Shown here: one piece after another, positions 58,009 to 64,000 of the stretch
Position numbering within the stretch: the first letter of the stretch is position 1
Layout: each line of letters begins with the position of its first letter
Source of the DNA: Moorella mulderi DSM 14980
Lineage (GTDB): Bacteria > Bacillota > DSM-521 > Neomoorellales > Neomoorellaceae
Length of the DNA stretch: 64,000 nucleotides
Direction of reading: 5' to 3'
Assembly (NCBI RefSeq): GCF_001594015.1
Contig: NZ_LTBC01000010.1
Coordinates: forward strand, 17,868-81,867
The notes under the pieces: generated by a model
What the model saw: the letters and a program-made list of their open reading frames with translations, nothing else
Databases searched by the model: none
What the model was told of the DNA's origin: nothing
Position numbers and translations under genes: made by a program

Positions 58009-58878
58009 ATGATTTTCCCCCTTACGGCCGCCGCGGCGGTATTTTTTATGGCCATAGGCTTAGCCGGACTGGCCGGCAGGAACCCCCTGGCGGAAACCCT
58101 GGAACAATTTGACCGGCCCCGGATACCCATAAAAGAAAAGGCCCGGCGCCTGACGATGAAGCTGGGCGACCTGGCCCGCAAATTGCCGCTGGCCCGCGAC
58201 TTCCTGGACCAGGAGGCCCTGGGCAATCGCCTGCGGCTGGCGGGATACGGTTTCAGTACCGAAGAATGGCTGGGCCTGTGGCTGGCGGCAAGTGCCAGTA
58301 CCTTGTTAATAGCCTTTCTTTTGGCTTGGACTGGGATAATCCTACCAATCCTGGCGCCGGTCCTGCCCCTGGCGGGGTTTTTGTTGCCCAAAGCGATGCT
58401 CGATCACCGTGCGACGCGGAAACGCCGGGACCTGACCCGCGAGTTTATGGTGTTCGTAGAAAAGACAGCCCTGGCCGTAAGCGCCAACGTGCCCCTGATC
58501 GCCGCTTTTCGCAACGCTGCCAGTTCGCCAGGAGTTTTAGGACCGGAAATCACTCTACTGCTGGAAGAGTACGACTTGGGAACACCCCTGCCCCAGGCCC
58601 TGGATAATTTCGCCTCGCGCCTGGACATGGCCGAGGCCGACGACTTCGCGGCGGCCATCAAGAACGCCCTGCGCCACGGCGGCAGCAACCTGCCCAATGT
58701 GCTCCTGGGATATGCCCGTGAGATGCGCCGGGCGCGGGATGCGCGCATAGAAGAGATAGCCAGAAAGATGGAGTCCAGGATTATCGTGCCGGTAGTCCTG
58801 ACGGTCTTCCCGGCCGCCGCCTTGATTATCCTGGGGCCAATTGCCATTAGCATCATTAAAGCCTTGATCGGAGGGTAG
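58009..58878 (+). CDS. tadC: Tad pilus membrane platform protein TadC
   Basis: A 289-residue T2SSF-domain protein, partner of TadB. An N-terminal helix (AAAAVFFMAIGLAGLAG), a central pair (WLAASASTLLIAFLLAWTG, LAPVLPLAGFLLP), the F domain (TREFMVFVEKTALAVSANVP, EEYDLGTPLPQALDNFASRL, DFAAAIKNALRHGGSNLP) and a last helix (VVLTVFPAAALIILGPIAIS) are visible. GAAAGGAGG precedes ATG 58009. Confidence 0.9.
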   Translation: MIFPLTAAAAVFFMAIGLAGLAGRNPLAETLEQFDRPRIPIKEKARRLTMKLGDLARKLPLARDFLDQEALGNRLRLAGYGFSTEEWLGLWLAASASTLLIAFLLAWTGIILPILAPVLPLAGFLLPKAMLDHRATRKRRDLTREFMVFVEKTALAVSANVPLIAAFRNAASSPGVLGPEITLLLEEYDLGTPLPQALDNFASRLDMAEADDFAAAIKNALRHGGSNLPNVLLGYAREMRRARDARIEEIARKMESRIIVPVVLTVFPAAALIILGPIAISIIKALIGG

Positions 58879-58882
58879 CAGT

Positions 58883-59440
58883 ATGAGAATTTGCATGGAT
58901 GAACGGGGGACCCTGGCCACCACCATGGCCATGCTGATGCTGCCCATAGCCCTGCTAATTGGGATGATTGCCCTGGACATCGGCCGCATCCACTCCATTC
59001 GGGGACAGCTGCAAACGGCGGTAGACGCCGCCGCCCTGGCGGGAGCGTTAACCGCCCGGGTAGTGCCCCAGTACCAGTACGTCCCGATAACGGACGGGAA
59101 CGGGAATATAACCGGGGTCAGGCAGGAGTTAGTGAGCCTTCAGGCCGTCATTGACCCGCCGGTGGCGGAGGCGGCGGCCCGGCCCACCTTCTTGCAAAAC
59201 GCGCGGCTCCTGGAGGGCGCGGAAGGCCGGCAGAGGATGGTCGAGCTTAACGTCCAGCCGGCTGCGACTACTGATGACTTTACAGGATGGGTGATGGATA
59301 ACAACAAGTACCTTGTCCGGGTGGTGGCAAAGCTTAAAACCTTTGCCGCCGAACCCCTCTTTTACCTCTACGGCCAGGAAAAGGCTTTAAAACCCATTGG
59401 CTCGACCGGCGTAGCCGAAGCGGTGGTCGTGCCGCAATGA
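58883..59440 (+). CDS. TadG-like pilus assembly protein
   Basis: A 185-residue protein with an N-terminal helix (LATTMAMLMLPIALLIGMIA) followed by DIGRIHSIRGQLQTAVDAAALAGA, the hallmark of TadE/TadG-like Flp assembly proteins. DERGTLATTMA precedes the helix, as in class III prepilin-like leaders. The extracellular part is short compared with true TadG (often above 400 residues), so this is the small TadG-like form. It overlaps the peptidase gene by 4 bp. Confidence 0.82.
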   Translation: MRICMDERGTLATTMAMLMLPIALLIGMIALDIGRIHSIRGQLQTAVDAAALAGALTARVVPQYQYVPITDGNGNITGVRQELVSLQAVIDPPVAEAAARPTFLQNARLLEGAEGRQRMVELNVQPAATTDDFTGWVMDNNKYLVRVVAKLKTFAAEPLFYLYGQEKALKPIGSTGVAEAVVVPQ

Positions 59441-60138
59441 AAACTTTTTATGCTGTAGCCGGTTTTATCTATGGGACTATCTTGGCCAGTTACGCCGGTA
59501 TGCTGGCCTATCGCCTGCCACGGAACGAAACGGTAATCCGGGGCAGATCCCACTGCGAAACTTGCGGCCGGGTCCTCTCCTGGTGGGAGTTGTTACCCGT
59601 CCTGGGATTCATCCTGGCACGAGGCAAGTGCCGGTACTGCGGCCAGGAGATACCCCTGCGTTATCCCTTGACAGAAATACTGCTGGGCCTCATATCCGCC
59701 TGGCTGCTGGCGGCGAACCACTTTTCCCTCACTTACCTGCGGGGGATGATAATCCTTACCCTGGCCCTGGCGGCGGCCTTAAGCGACCTGGAGAAACGGG
59801 TGATCCCCGACCAGGTTTCCATCACCCTGGCTGTGGCCGGGGTTTTCTTATGGTGGCTCGACGGCCGGTGGCTGGAACCCTTAGCGGGAGCAATGCTGGC
59901 CCTGCCGTTGACGCTGCTGGCTTTTATTTATCCTCAAAGCATGGGAGGTGGTGATGCCAAATTCATGCCGGCCCTGGCGGCGGCCCTGGGCGTTGCCGCC
60001 GGCGCTGAGGCCCTGTCCTTCGCTTTTATCTTGGGGGGTGCCCTGGCGCTGGCGTTAAAGTTAAAGGGCAGGTACCTTGACGGCCTGCCTCTGGCGCCCT
60101 TCCTTTTCACCGGGGTGGTATTCGCTTTGCTGCATTAA
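59437..60138 (+). CDS. Prepilin peptidase (A24 family)
   Basis: A 233-residue membrane aspartic peptidase that trims and may N-methylate prepilins. It has the zinc-binding N-terminal domain typical of PilD (CETCGRVLSWWELLPVLGF, KCRYCGQ) and the catalytic aspartates in ALSDLEKRVIPDQ and the GGGDAKF motif. About eight hydrophobic helices. Tad peptidases (TadV/CpaA) usually lack the Cys domain, so this is a PilD-like enzyme recruited to a Tad locus. The pilin gene follows. Confidence 0.92.
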   Translation: MKTFYAVAGFIYGTILASYAGMLAYRLPRNETVIRGRSHCETCGRVLSWWELLPVLGFILARGKCRYCGQEIPLRYPLTEILLGLISAWLLAANHFSLTYLRGMIILTLALAAALSDLEKRVIPDQVSITLAVAGVFLWWLDGRWLEPLAGAMLALPLTLLAFIYPQSMGGGDAKFMPALAAALGVAAGAEALSFAFILGGALALALKLKGRYLDGLPLAPFLFTGVVFALLH

Positions 60139-60169
60139 ACTGTAGTCTGCCGGAAGGAGGTGATTGCCT

Positions 60170-60370
60170 ATGGCCAACATAGCGCAAAAGGTCTGTTGCT
60201 GGATCGGGGCTAAAGCAGCCGCCCTTAAGAACAACAAAGGGTTGACTACCCTGGAAATGATGCTGATCCTGGGGGTGGCGACAATACTTTTAATTGCTAC
60301 TTATTTTGGTGCCAAAGATTTTGTAGTTCCCTGGTGGAATAACCATATCGTGCCCCAGTTCCCTTCATAA
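60170..60370 (+). CDS. flp: Flp-type pilin
   Basis: A 66-residue pilin candidate: basic leader (ANIAQKVCCWIGAKAAALKNNKG), then LTTLEMMLILGVATILLIATY, a class III-like site with Gly before the cut and Glu at +5 of the hydrophobic part. A short C terminus with aromatic residues (FVVPWWNNH) follows. Size and layout match Flp pilins. I choose ATG 60170 (GGAAGGAGG site). A terminator just after the gene suits a major subunit. Confidence 0.8.
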   Translation: MANIAQKVCCWIGAKAAALKNNKGLTTLEMMLILGVATILLIATYFGAKDFVVPWWNNHIVPQFPS

Positions 60371-60383
60371 TACCTCTCGACAC

Positions 60384-60420
60384 GCCCGCCTGCCTTATGC
60401 CGGTGGGCTTTTTCTTTTTT
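60384..60420 (+). terminator. Terminator after the Flp pilin gene
   Basis: GCCCGCC (60384-60390) pairs with GGTGGGC (60402-60408, one G-U), then TTTTTCTTTTTT. It parallels the terminator after the pilin-like gene of the T4SS block. Confidence 0.75.
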
Positions 60421-60513
60421 GGAGGAGGCAGTTTCCCCCAGCCTTTCCTCCACGTACGCCCTTCCTGCAGCCCCTCAGGGAGGGTCATTTTTTTAAGTGA
60501 GGTGACCGGCCAA

Positions 60514-61029
60514 GTGCGAGACCAAAAAGGCATAACCACGTTAGAAATGCTTCTCATGGCACCTTTTGTCCTGTATTTTACCCTGGCCGGCGTGATGCTG
60601 GTGCACCTCTATGTAACCAAGACGGTGACTGCTTCGGCGGCCAGGGAAGCGGCAAGGACCCTGGCGGTTTACCATGACGGCGGCCTTGCCAGGGACAAAG
60701 CGAAGGAGGTGATCGCCAATACCCTGCCGGTATCAAAAAACAGCGGCCAGAGCGCTGCAGTGATGAACGGCCCACCGCCGCCGGAAAGCGGCGCGAGCCA
60801 GATAGGGATAAGCAGCGCCCCTACTCCGGCGAAGAATTACCCCGGGCCGTTTGACCCGGCGGTGGATGTCAAGCTGTATGACGACGGGACCTATTGTACG
60901 GCTATTGTAAATTACCATGCGGAAAACTTCTGCCCCGGCCTGCCGGTCCTGATCAATCCCGGTGCAAGCTTTTGGAGCAAATGGATTGACATCTCGGTCC
61001 GGGCGGTATTTAAACGCGAGCAGATCTAA
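60514..61029 (+). CDS. TadE-like pseudopilin
   Basis: A 171-residue TadE-like minor pilin. DQKGITTLEMLLMAPFVLYF starts with the same KG-(L/I)-TTLEM processing motif as the Flp pilin. The helix is followed by TVTASAAREAARTLAVYHDGG, a TadE signature, and an extracellular Pro/Ser-rich part. I choose GTG 60514, with GAGGTGA upstream; the frame is open from 60397 but the extra residues are not pilin-like and overlap the terminator. Confidence 0.82.
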   Translation: MRDQKGITTLEMLLMAPFVLYFTLAGVMLVHLYVTKTVTASAAREAARTLAVYHDGGLARDKAKEVIANTLPVSKNSGQSAAVMNGPPPPESGASQIGISSAPTPAKNYPGPFDPAVDVKLYDDGTYCTAIVNYHAENFCPGLPVLINPGASFWSKWIDISVRAVFKREQI

Positions 61030-61065
61030 AAAAACGAATAAAAAAGAACGAAGGGAGTAATGCTT

Positions 61066-61560
61066 ATGCGTAAAAATATTTTAGCTTTAATAATTGCGGG
61101 GGCTTTTATAGCTGGAGCAGCTGCCGGTTTCGGCGGCGGGTACTACAAATATGTCGCCGCTCCCCGTAAGCAGGCCGTGGAGATGGCTAAAAAACAGCAG
61201 GAAGAGATGAATAAGATGGTGCGGCATGGGACCATCACGGCGGTCGAGCCGGACAAATTGACCCTTAAGGTCGAAAAAGGCGGCGGGGATATCGGCCAGA
61301 CCATAACCCTGGCCACCAACGAGTTTACCTCTATCCAGGTGGGGATGAATTTTGTGGACAAGCCGGGACAAAAAGCAGACCTCACGAAATGGTTTAAAGC
61401 CGGCGATACCATTGACGCCCTGGTAAAGGACGGCCAGGCCTTAGCCCTGCACCGGGAGCCCCGTCCGGGGGAGCAGGTGCAGCAGGGACAGGTTAGTGGC
61501 CTGCCTGGCGACCAGCCGTCCCCTAATCCAGGCCAGGTGGCCCCGGGGCAGAAGAAGTGA
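61066..61560 (+). CDS. Membrane-anchored protein with DUF5666-like domain
   Basis: A 164-residue exported protein with one N-terminal helix (NILALIIAGAFIAGAAAGFGGG), a Lys/Gln coiled-coil neck, a small beta-domain (GTITAVEPDKLTLKVE...IDALVKDGQALAL) and a Gly/Pro/Gln-rich tail. The OB-like beta-domain resembles DUF5666, a tentative match. I choose ATG 61066 over 61060 because of spacing from GGGAG. Its last about 45 codons and the downstream hairpin recur at 62913-63111. Confidence 0.7.
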   Translation: MRKNILALIIAGAFIAGAAAGFGGGYYKYVAAPRKQAVEMAKKQQEEMNKMVRHGTITAVEPDKLTLKVEKGGGDIGQTITLATNEFTSIQVGMNFVDKPGQKADLTKWFKAGDTIDALVKDGQALALHREPRPGEQVQQGQVSGLPGDQPSPNPGQVAPGQKK

Positions 61561-61616
61561 TGCCGGAAGGAAAACAATGCGGGGCATTGAGAGGGGGGCC
61601 GGGGAAACCCGGCTCC
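61426..61616 (+). repeat. Direct repeat copy 1 (gene end plus hairpin)
   Basis: This segment covers the KDGQALALHREPRPGE-encoding end of the 61066 gene, its stop, GATGCCGGAAGGA, an AATGCGGGGCATT hairpin and the stem GGGGCCGGG-GAAA-CCCGGCTCC (61595-61616). Copy 2 lies at 62913-63111 in the same orientation. Confidence 0.8.
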
Positions 61617-61630
61617 ATAACTGGCTCTTT

Positions 61631-62395
61631 TCATATTACATGCTTTCTAATTTTCTCTAGATCCCACACGTACTCATAAAAGGTGGCTGTGAAAATAATA
61701 GGCTTTGGCTTTACTATATTTCGCTTTATTCTTAGTTCACGCCGCTGTTTTTTAAATTTCCGGGAGAGCGAAGTCCGCAGCTTAAGCACATTATAAAATA
61801 AGCCAATCATTGAAGCCATAAATCTACCCATTATAATACCTCTCGGAAATTTTATCTCTTTATAGCTGGTAGGCTGTACATAAAACTTTTTTATTTGTTC
61901 AGGAGTAATGAGCCACGTTATTGTTTTTAGGGTTTTAATCCGAGTGTCGTTAAGTACCATGACAAGCAAAAAATTGAAATCGTGTAGCAAGAAATACCTG
62001 GGGTTTTTATTCTTGTAATGTAAACAGGCAAGGGGCGATAATTGGGCTTCATATATGTTATTTCTTTTTTTTGTTAGGGAGAATACTCTCCCAACTGGTA
62101 TATAGCCCCAAAGTAGACTTAAACAATATGCTAAGGCGAGAAATAAAAGGAAGGGTATAAATAGGGTCATAAAAATAAGGAGCTGCATATGGTTCTTTAT
62201 AAGCCATCGCAGAAAAAATATATAACTAAGCATATAACTAATTCCAGTTAATATTAATACACCAGAAATCAAACAGGGATTTATCACGCCAAAGGGAGGT
62301 ATCCTCAGCATATCATGAATAGGGATACTTTTTATGTACTCTGCAGGATTGTTTTTGCTTTCTTGATTGTCGTTGCTATATTGCTGGTTATTCAT
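61631..62395 (-). CDS. Hypothetical membrane protein (lower-GC cargo)
   Basis: A 254-residue protein with hydrophobic helices near residues 37-65 and 70-95, then a soluble part with basic C-terminal helix (LRTSLSRKFKKQRRELRIK). No family recognised. GAGGTGAT lies 9 bases before ATG 62395. Base composition is clearly more AT-rich than the Tad genes. Its 5' end overlaps the divergent gene by 81 bp, unusual, so one of the two starts may be wrong. Confidence 0.6.
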   Translation of the reverse strand: MNNQQYSNDNQESKNNPAEYIKSIPIHDMLRIPPFGVINPCLISGVLILTGISYMLSYIFFLRWLIKNHMQLLIFMTLFIPFLLFLALAYCLSLLWGYIPVGRVFSLTKKRNNIYEAQLSPLACLHYKNKNPRYFLLHDFNFLLVMVLNDTRIKTLKTITWLITPEQIKKFYVQPTSYKEIKFPRGIIMGRFMASMIGLFYNVLKLRTSLSRKFKKQRRELRIKRNIVKPKPIIFTATFYEYVWDLEKIRKHVI

Positions 62396-62854
62396 ATCTT
62401 GAAATCACCTCAAATTGAAGAGTTGGTAGCAGGTTCTTTGGCGGACGTAAATATCTCAAGTATTTTAGGGATTAATCTTATATACCCCGGAAATATATGG
62501 TCCGTTACTAATTTGCTTTGGTACCAACTCCTTTATCTATGGTTGATTAGCGTTCCATTGCTTTTACCGGTGACCAAATTATTTTGGGTTGGTATCTTCC
62601 ATTTATCAAAGAGGGTTACCCCTGTTATTGGGAAACTCACTAACTTTAATATAGAAGTCGACCTTTACTTAAGTGTAATTCGAGGTGTTAATTACTTTTT
62701 CCTTGTGTATTGGCCAGCAGTTTTATACATGATAAAAGGTTTATGGTTAAAAAGTATCATATGTTTCTTTAGCCTTCTTATTCCCGGCTTTATTTTACTA
62801 TGCACGCTTTATTCTGTGTTTGACTTGGAGCCATTGGAGAATAGTCCCGGATGA
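62315..62854 (+). CDS. Hypothetical membrane protein (lower-GC cargo)
   Basis: A 179-residue protein with four or five helices (VLCRIVFAFLIVVAILLVI; LLYLWLISVPLLLPV; YFFLVYWPAVLYMI; IICFFSLLIPGFILL). No family recognised. GGGAGG lies 15 bases before ATG 62315, far for a ribosome site; a later start would remove the overlap with the minus-strand gene but lose the first helix. Confidence 0.55.
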   Translation: MNRDTFYVLCRIVFAFLIVVAILLVIHILKSPQIEELVAGSLADVNISSILGINLIYPGNIWSVTNLLWYQLLYLWLISVPLLLPVTKLFWVGIFHLSKRVTPVIGKLTNFNIEVDLYLSVIRGVNYFFLVYWPAVLYMIKGLWLKSIICFFSLLIPGFILLCTLYSVFDLEPLENSPG

Positions 62855-62903
62855 GAGTAGTAAAGCATAAGTAGCTGCTGTTCGATTTGCAATAGAGGGA
62901 ATT

Positions 62904-63053
62904 TGGGAAGATAAAGATGGACAGGCCCTTTTTCTGCACCGCGAGCCACGGCCGGGGGAAGAGGGGCAGCAGGGACAGGTCAGCGCCTTGCTTGGCGGCC
63001 AGCCTTCCTCCAATAACGGCCAGGCGGCCCAGACGCAGGGGCCGAAAAAGTGA
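62904..63053 (+). pseudogene. Duplicated C-terminal fragment of the 61066 gene
   Basis: The frame reads WEDKDGQALFLHREPRPGEE, then GQQGQVSALLGGQPSSNN and ends PKK-stop, about 70% like the last 45 residues of the 61066 protein. No start codon or membrane anchor precedes it; the frame opens at 62871 after a stop. It is the remnant of a paralogue or of a partial duplication. Confidence 0.8.
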
Positions 63054-63111
63054 TGCCGGAAGGACAGCAATGCGGGGCATTGAGAAGGGGAGCCGGGGAA
63101 ACCCGGCTCCC
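62913..63111 (+). repeat. Direct repeat copy 2 (gene end plus hairpin)
   Basis: Diverged copy of 61426-61616, including the stop, the GATGCCGGAAGGA spacer, the AATGCGGGGCATT hairpin and a perfect GGGAGCCGGG-GAAA-CCCGGCTCCC stem (63088-63111). Confidence 0.8.
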
Positions 63112-63141
63112 TGGCATATTTGAAATTAGGAGGCGGATTTT

Positions 63142-63504
63142 ATGTGGAAGGTTTATTTTCAGGAGAAAATTCCTTTTTTGTGGTATGACGTTTTGGAATT
63201 TCCGGCATGGCTATTACCTTTGTTTTATTGCTGGAAATCAGCTCCTTTCGTTTTTGGTTTAGGCGTAGTAGGATTTATAGCTGCGGCTATCTACTCCTGG
63301 TATAGCGGCGATGTGTATTATAACGTCCTTATTCTCAAAATGGGGTTCTGGTTTATTATCGCGTTTGCAAGTAGCTTTGTCTTGGGCGTGTTGGTTTCTA
63401 TGTGGGAGGATCTAATAAAAGAACGTCGAAATGAGAAGGGGCAATCGTTAACTATTCAGGAAGTTATTCGCAAGGAGTTGGATTTTGAGAGGTGGTGTTC
63501 CTGA
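63142..63504 (+). CDS. Hypothetical membrane protein
   Basis: A 120-residue protein with three helices (LEFPAWLLPLFYCW; FVFGLGVVGFIAAAIYSWY; MGFWFIIAFASSFVLGVLV) and a charged C-terminal tail (KERRNEKGQSLTIQEVIRKE). AGGAGGCGG precedes ATG 63142. No family recognised. It overlaps nothing but abuts the next gene (TGAATG), suggesting they work together. Confidence 0.6.
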   Translation: MWKVYFQEKIPFLWYDVLEFPAWLLPLFYCWKSAPFVFGLGVVGFIAAAIYSWYSGDVYYNVLILKMGFWFIIAFASSFVLGVLVSMWEDLIKERRNEKGQSLTIQEVIRKELDFERWCS

Positions 63505-64000
63505 ATGGATAAAGGCTTGACCCTGGCGGTAATGTTGTTCCTCTTACTGGTCTATCTGCCAGGCTACGCAAGATTAGCAGTTGCGGGATACAGGAGGGAA
63601 GAACGCGCTATACCATATGCAATTCAGAATGGGGTTTTTATATTTACCTTAACCCTTATAATCCTCTTCACCCTGGAATTGGCGGGTAGAACAACAGCCT
63701 TTTCGCGTTTTTTATCAACCCTTAAGGAGATTAGCGCCGGCGCCAGCAAACCTATAGATATTTTTGCCCTTGCCACCGTGTTCGTCATTTCGTATTTGGC
63801 AGCGATGATTACTGGCGTAATTGAATTATTGGCAATTATAGGTTGTCCCTGGAAAAGGAAGGGCAGGCTTAGGATTAAACCTGCTGACCCATTAAAGGAG
63901 ACGTTTATTTTCTACCGCAAGGCCGGGAAGAGGCCATACTTGAGAGTTATTCTTTCCAGCGGAAAGATAATTACCGGCGAGTGTTTGAAATATGGCTGGA
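63505..64000 (+). CDS. Membrane protein, DUF6338-like (3' end outside window)
   Basis: At least 165 residues, open at the right edge. Helices: LTLAVMLFLLLVYLPGY, NGVFIFTLTLIILFTLEL and IFALATVFVISYLAAMITG. The cytoplasmic C-terminal part contains RPYLRVILSSGKIITGECL, which resembles the Sm-like beta segment of DUF6338 membrane proteins (tentative). ATG 63505 follows the previous stop by one base with GAGGTGG about 12 bases upstream. Confidence 0.6.
   Translation, partial: MDKGLTLAVMLFLLLVYLPGYARLAVAGYRREERAIPYAIQNGVFIFTLTLIILFTLELAGRTTAFSRFLSTLKEISAGASKPIDIFALATVFVISYLAAMITGVIELLAIIGCPWKRKGRLRIKPADPLKETFIFYRKAGKRPYLRVILSSGKIITGECLKYGW

Larger units (their letters stand above)
33119..64000. 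mobile_element. Integrative (probably conjugative) element inserted at ssrA; right end outside window
   Basis: From the ssrA end to the right edge the genes form an element: serine recombinase, ImmR/ImmA-like control genes, small accessory genes, a Tcp-like type IV secretion module (38744-49745), a Tad pilus module (49772-61560) and cargo. No housekeeping gene interrupts it. Relaxase, coupling ATPase and replication genes are not seen in this part, so transferability is inferred from the secretion genes only. Several segments (34.6-38.7, 52.7-54.2, 61.6-63.5 kb) look visibly lower in GC than the secretion and pilus genes. Confidence 0.8.

Noticed and set aside
61560..61625. Second ssrA 3' end (right attachment site) near the repeated hairpins
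   Set aside because: The hairpins are GC-rich but share no T-arm or CCA end with ssrA, and element-like genes continue to the window edge.

Overview
The window looks like a chromosome segment of a high-GC, thermophilic, Moorella-like clostridium (Firmicutes). Evidence is the monoderm gene set (rapZ-yvcK-whiA, rpoN followed by a gap-pgk-tpi-gpmI-eno run, secG-rnr-smpB-ssrA), strong AGGAGG-type ribosome sites with many GTG/TTG starts, and intrinsic hairpin/T-run terminators. The genus is inferred from overall resemblance, not from a search. CORE CHROMOSOME (1-33123). The 3' end of uvrB opens the window. A vapBC toxin-antitoxin pair on the minus strand and a 1,207-residue fusion of an EndoQ-like PHP endonuclease to a UvrD-type helicase separate it from uvrA and uvrC, so about 11 kb is devoted largely to DNA repair. 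A short uroporphyrinogen-decarboxylase-family remnant lies beside a DUF1638 gene. Between uvrA and uvrC is a gene-free, folded-looking element closed by a perfect 12-bp inverted repeat. Next come a HAD phosphatase, a PHP protein, rapZ, yvcK, whiA, an acyltransferase, a DUF1405 membrane protein, sigma-54, and the lower glycolysis genes with no cggR. After a CorA transporter, a DUF72 protein and an MBL-fold hydrolase come secG, a leader RNA that looks like a riboswitch or attenuator, an HD protein, rnr, a UPF0180 protein, smpB and ssrA (tmRNA, tag AEDNLALAA). INTEGRATED ELEMENT (about 33119 to beyond 64000). A large serine recombinase on the minus strand abuts the 3' end of ssrA and reads antisense into it, marking one end of an integrated element whose other end lies outside the window. 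Next is a control region with an ImmR-like repressor, an ImmA-like metalloprotease and a divergent XRE regulator, as in ICEBs1-type elements, then small accessory genes including a DUF2786 protein. A conjugation module resembling the clostridial Tcp / Firmicute type IV secretion systems follows: TcpC/VirB8-like, a small pilin-like or TcpD-like protein, TcpE-like, VirB4-like, a membrane-anchored FtsH-like AAA ATPase without protease domain, VirB6-like, a Pro-rich protein, and a lytic transglycosylase-M23 hydrolase. A higBA-type toxin-antitoxin pair interrupts it on the opposite strand. Directly downstream is a nearly complete Tad (Flp) pilus locus: three TadZ/CpaE-like ATPases, CpaB, TadA, TadB, two tiny membrane ORFs, TadC, a TadG-like protein, prepilin peptidase, Flp-like pilin and a TadE-like pseudopilin. 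A lower-GC insertion of damaged small genes splits it at 52.7-54.2 kb. After it, a roughly 190-bp duplicated gene end flanks two lower-GC membrane-protein genes. No relaxase or coupling ATPase is seen in the part covered. HOW THE PARTS MAY WORK TOGETHER (inference). ImmR/ImmA would control the element, the serine recombinase would insert and excise it, the Tcp-like machine would move DNA across the single membrane and wall, and the Tad pilus could provide the cell-to-cell contact that Firmicute conjugation machines otherwise obtain from adhesins. The juxtaposition of a Tcp-type T4SS and a full Tad pilus on one ssrA-inserted element is the most unusual feature of the window.
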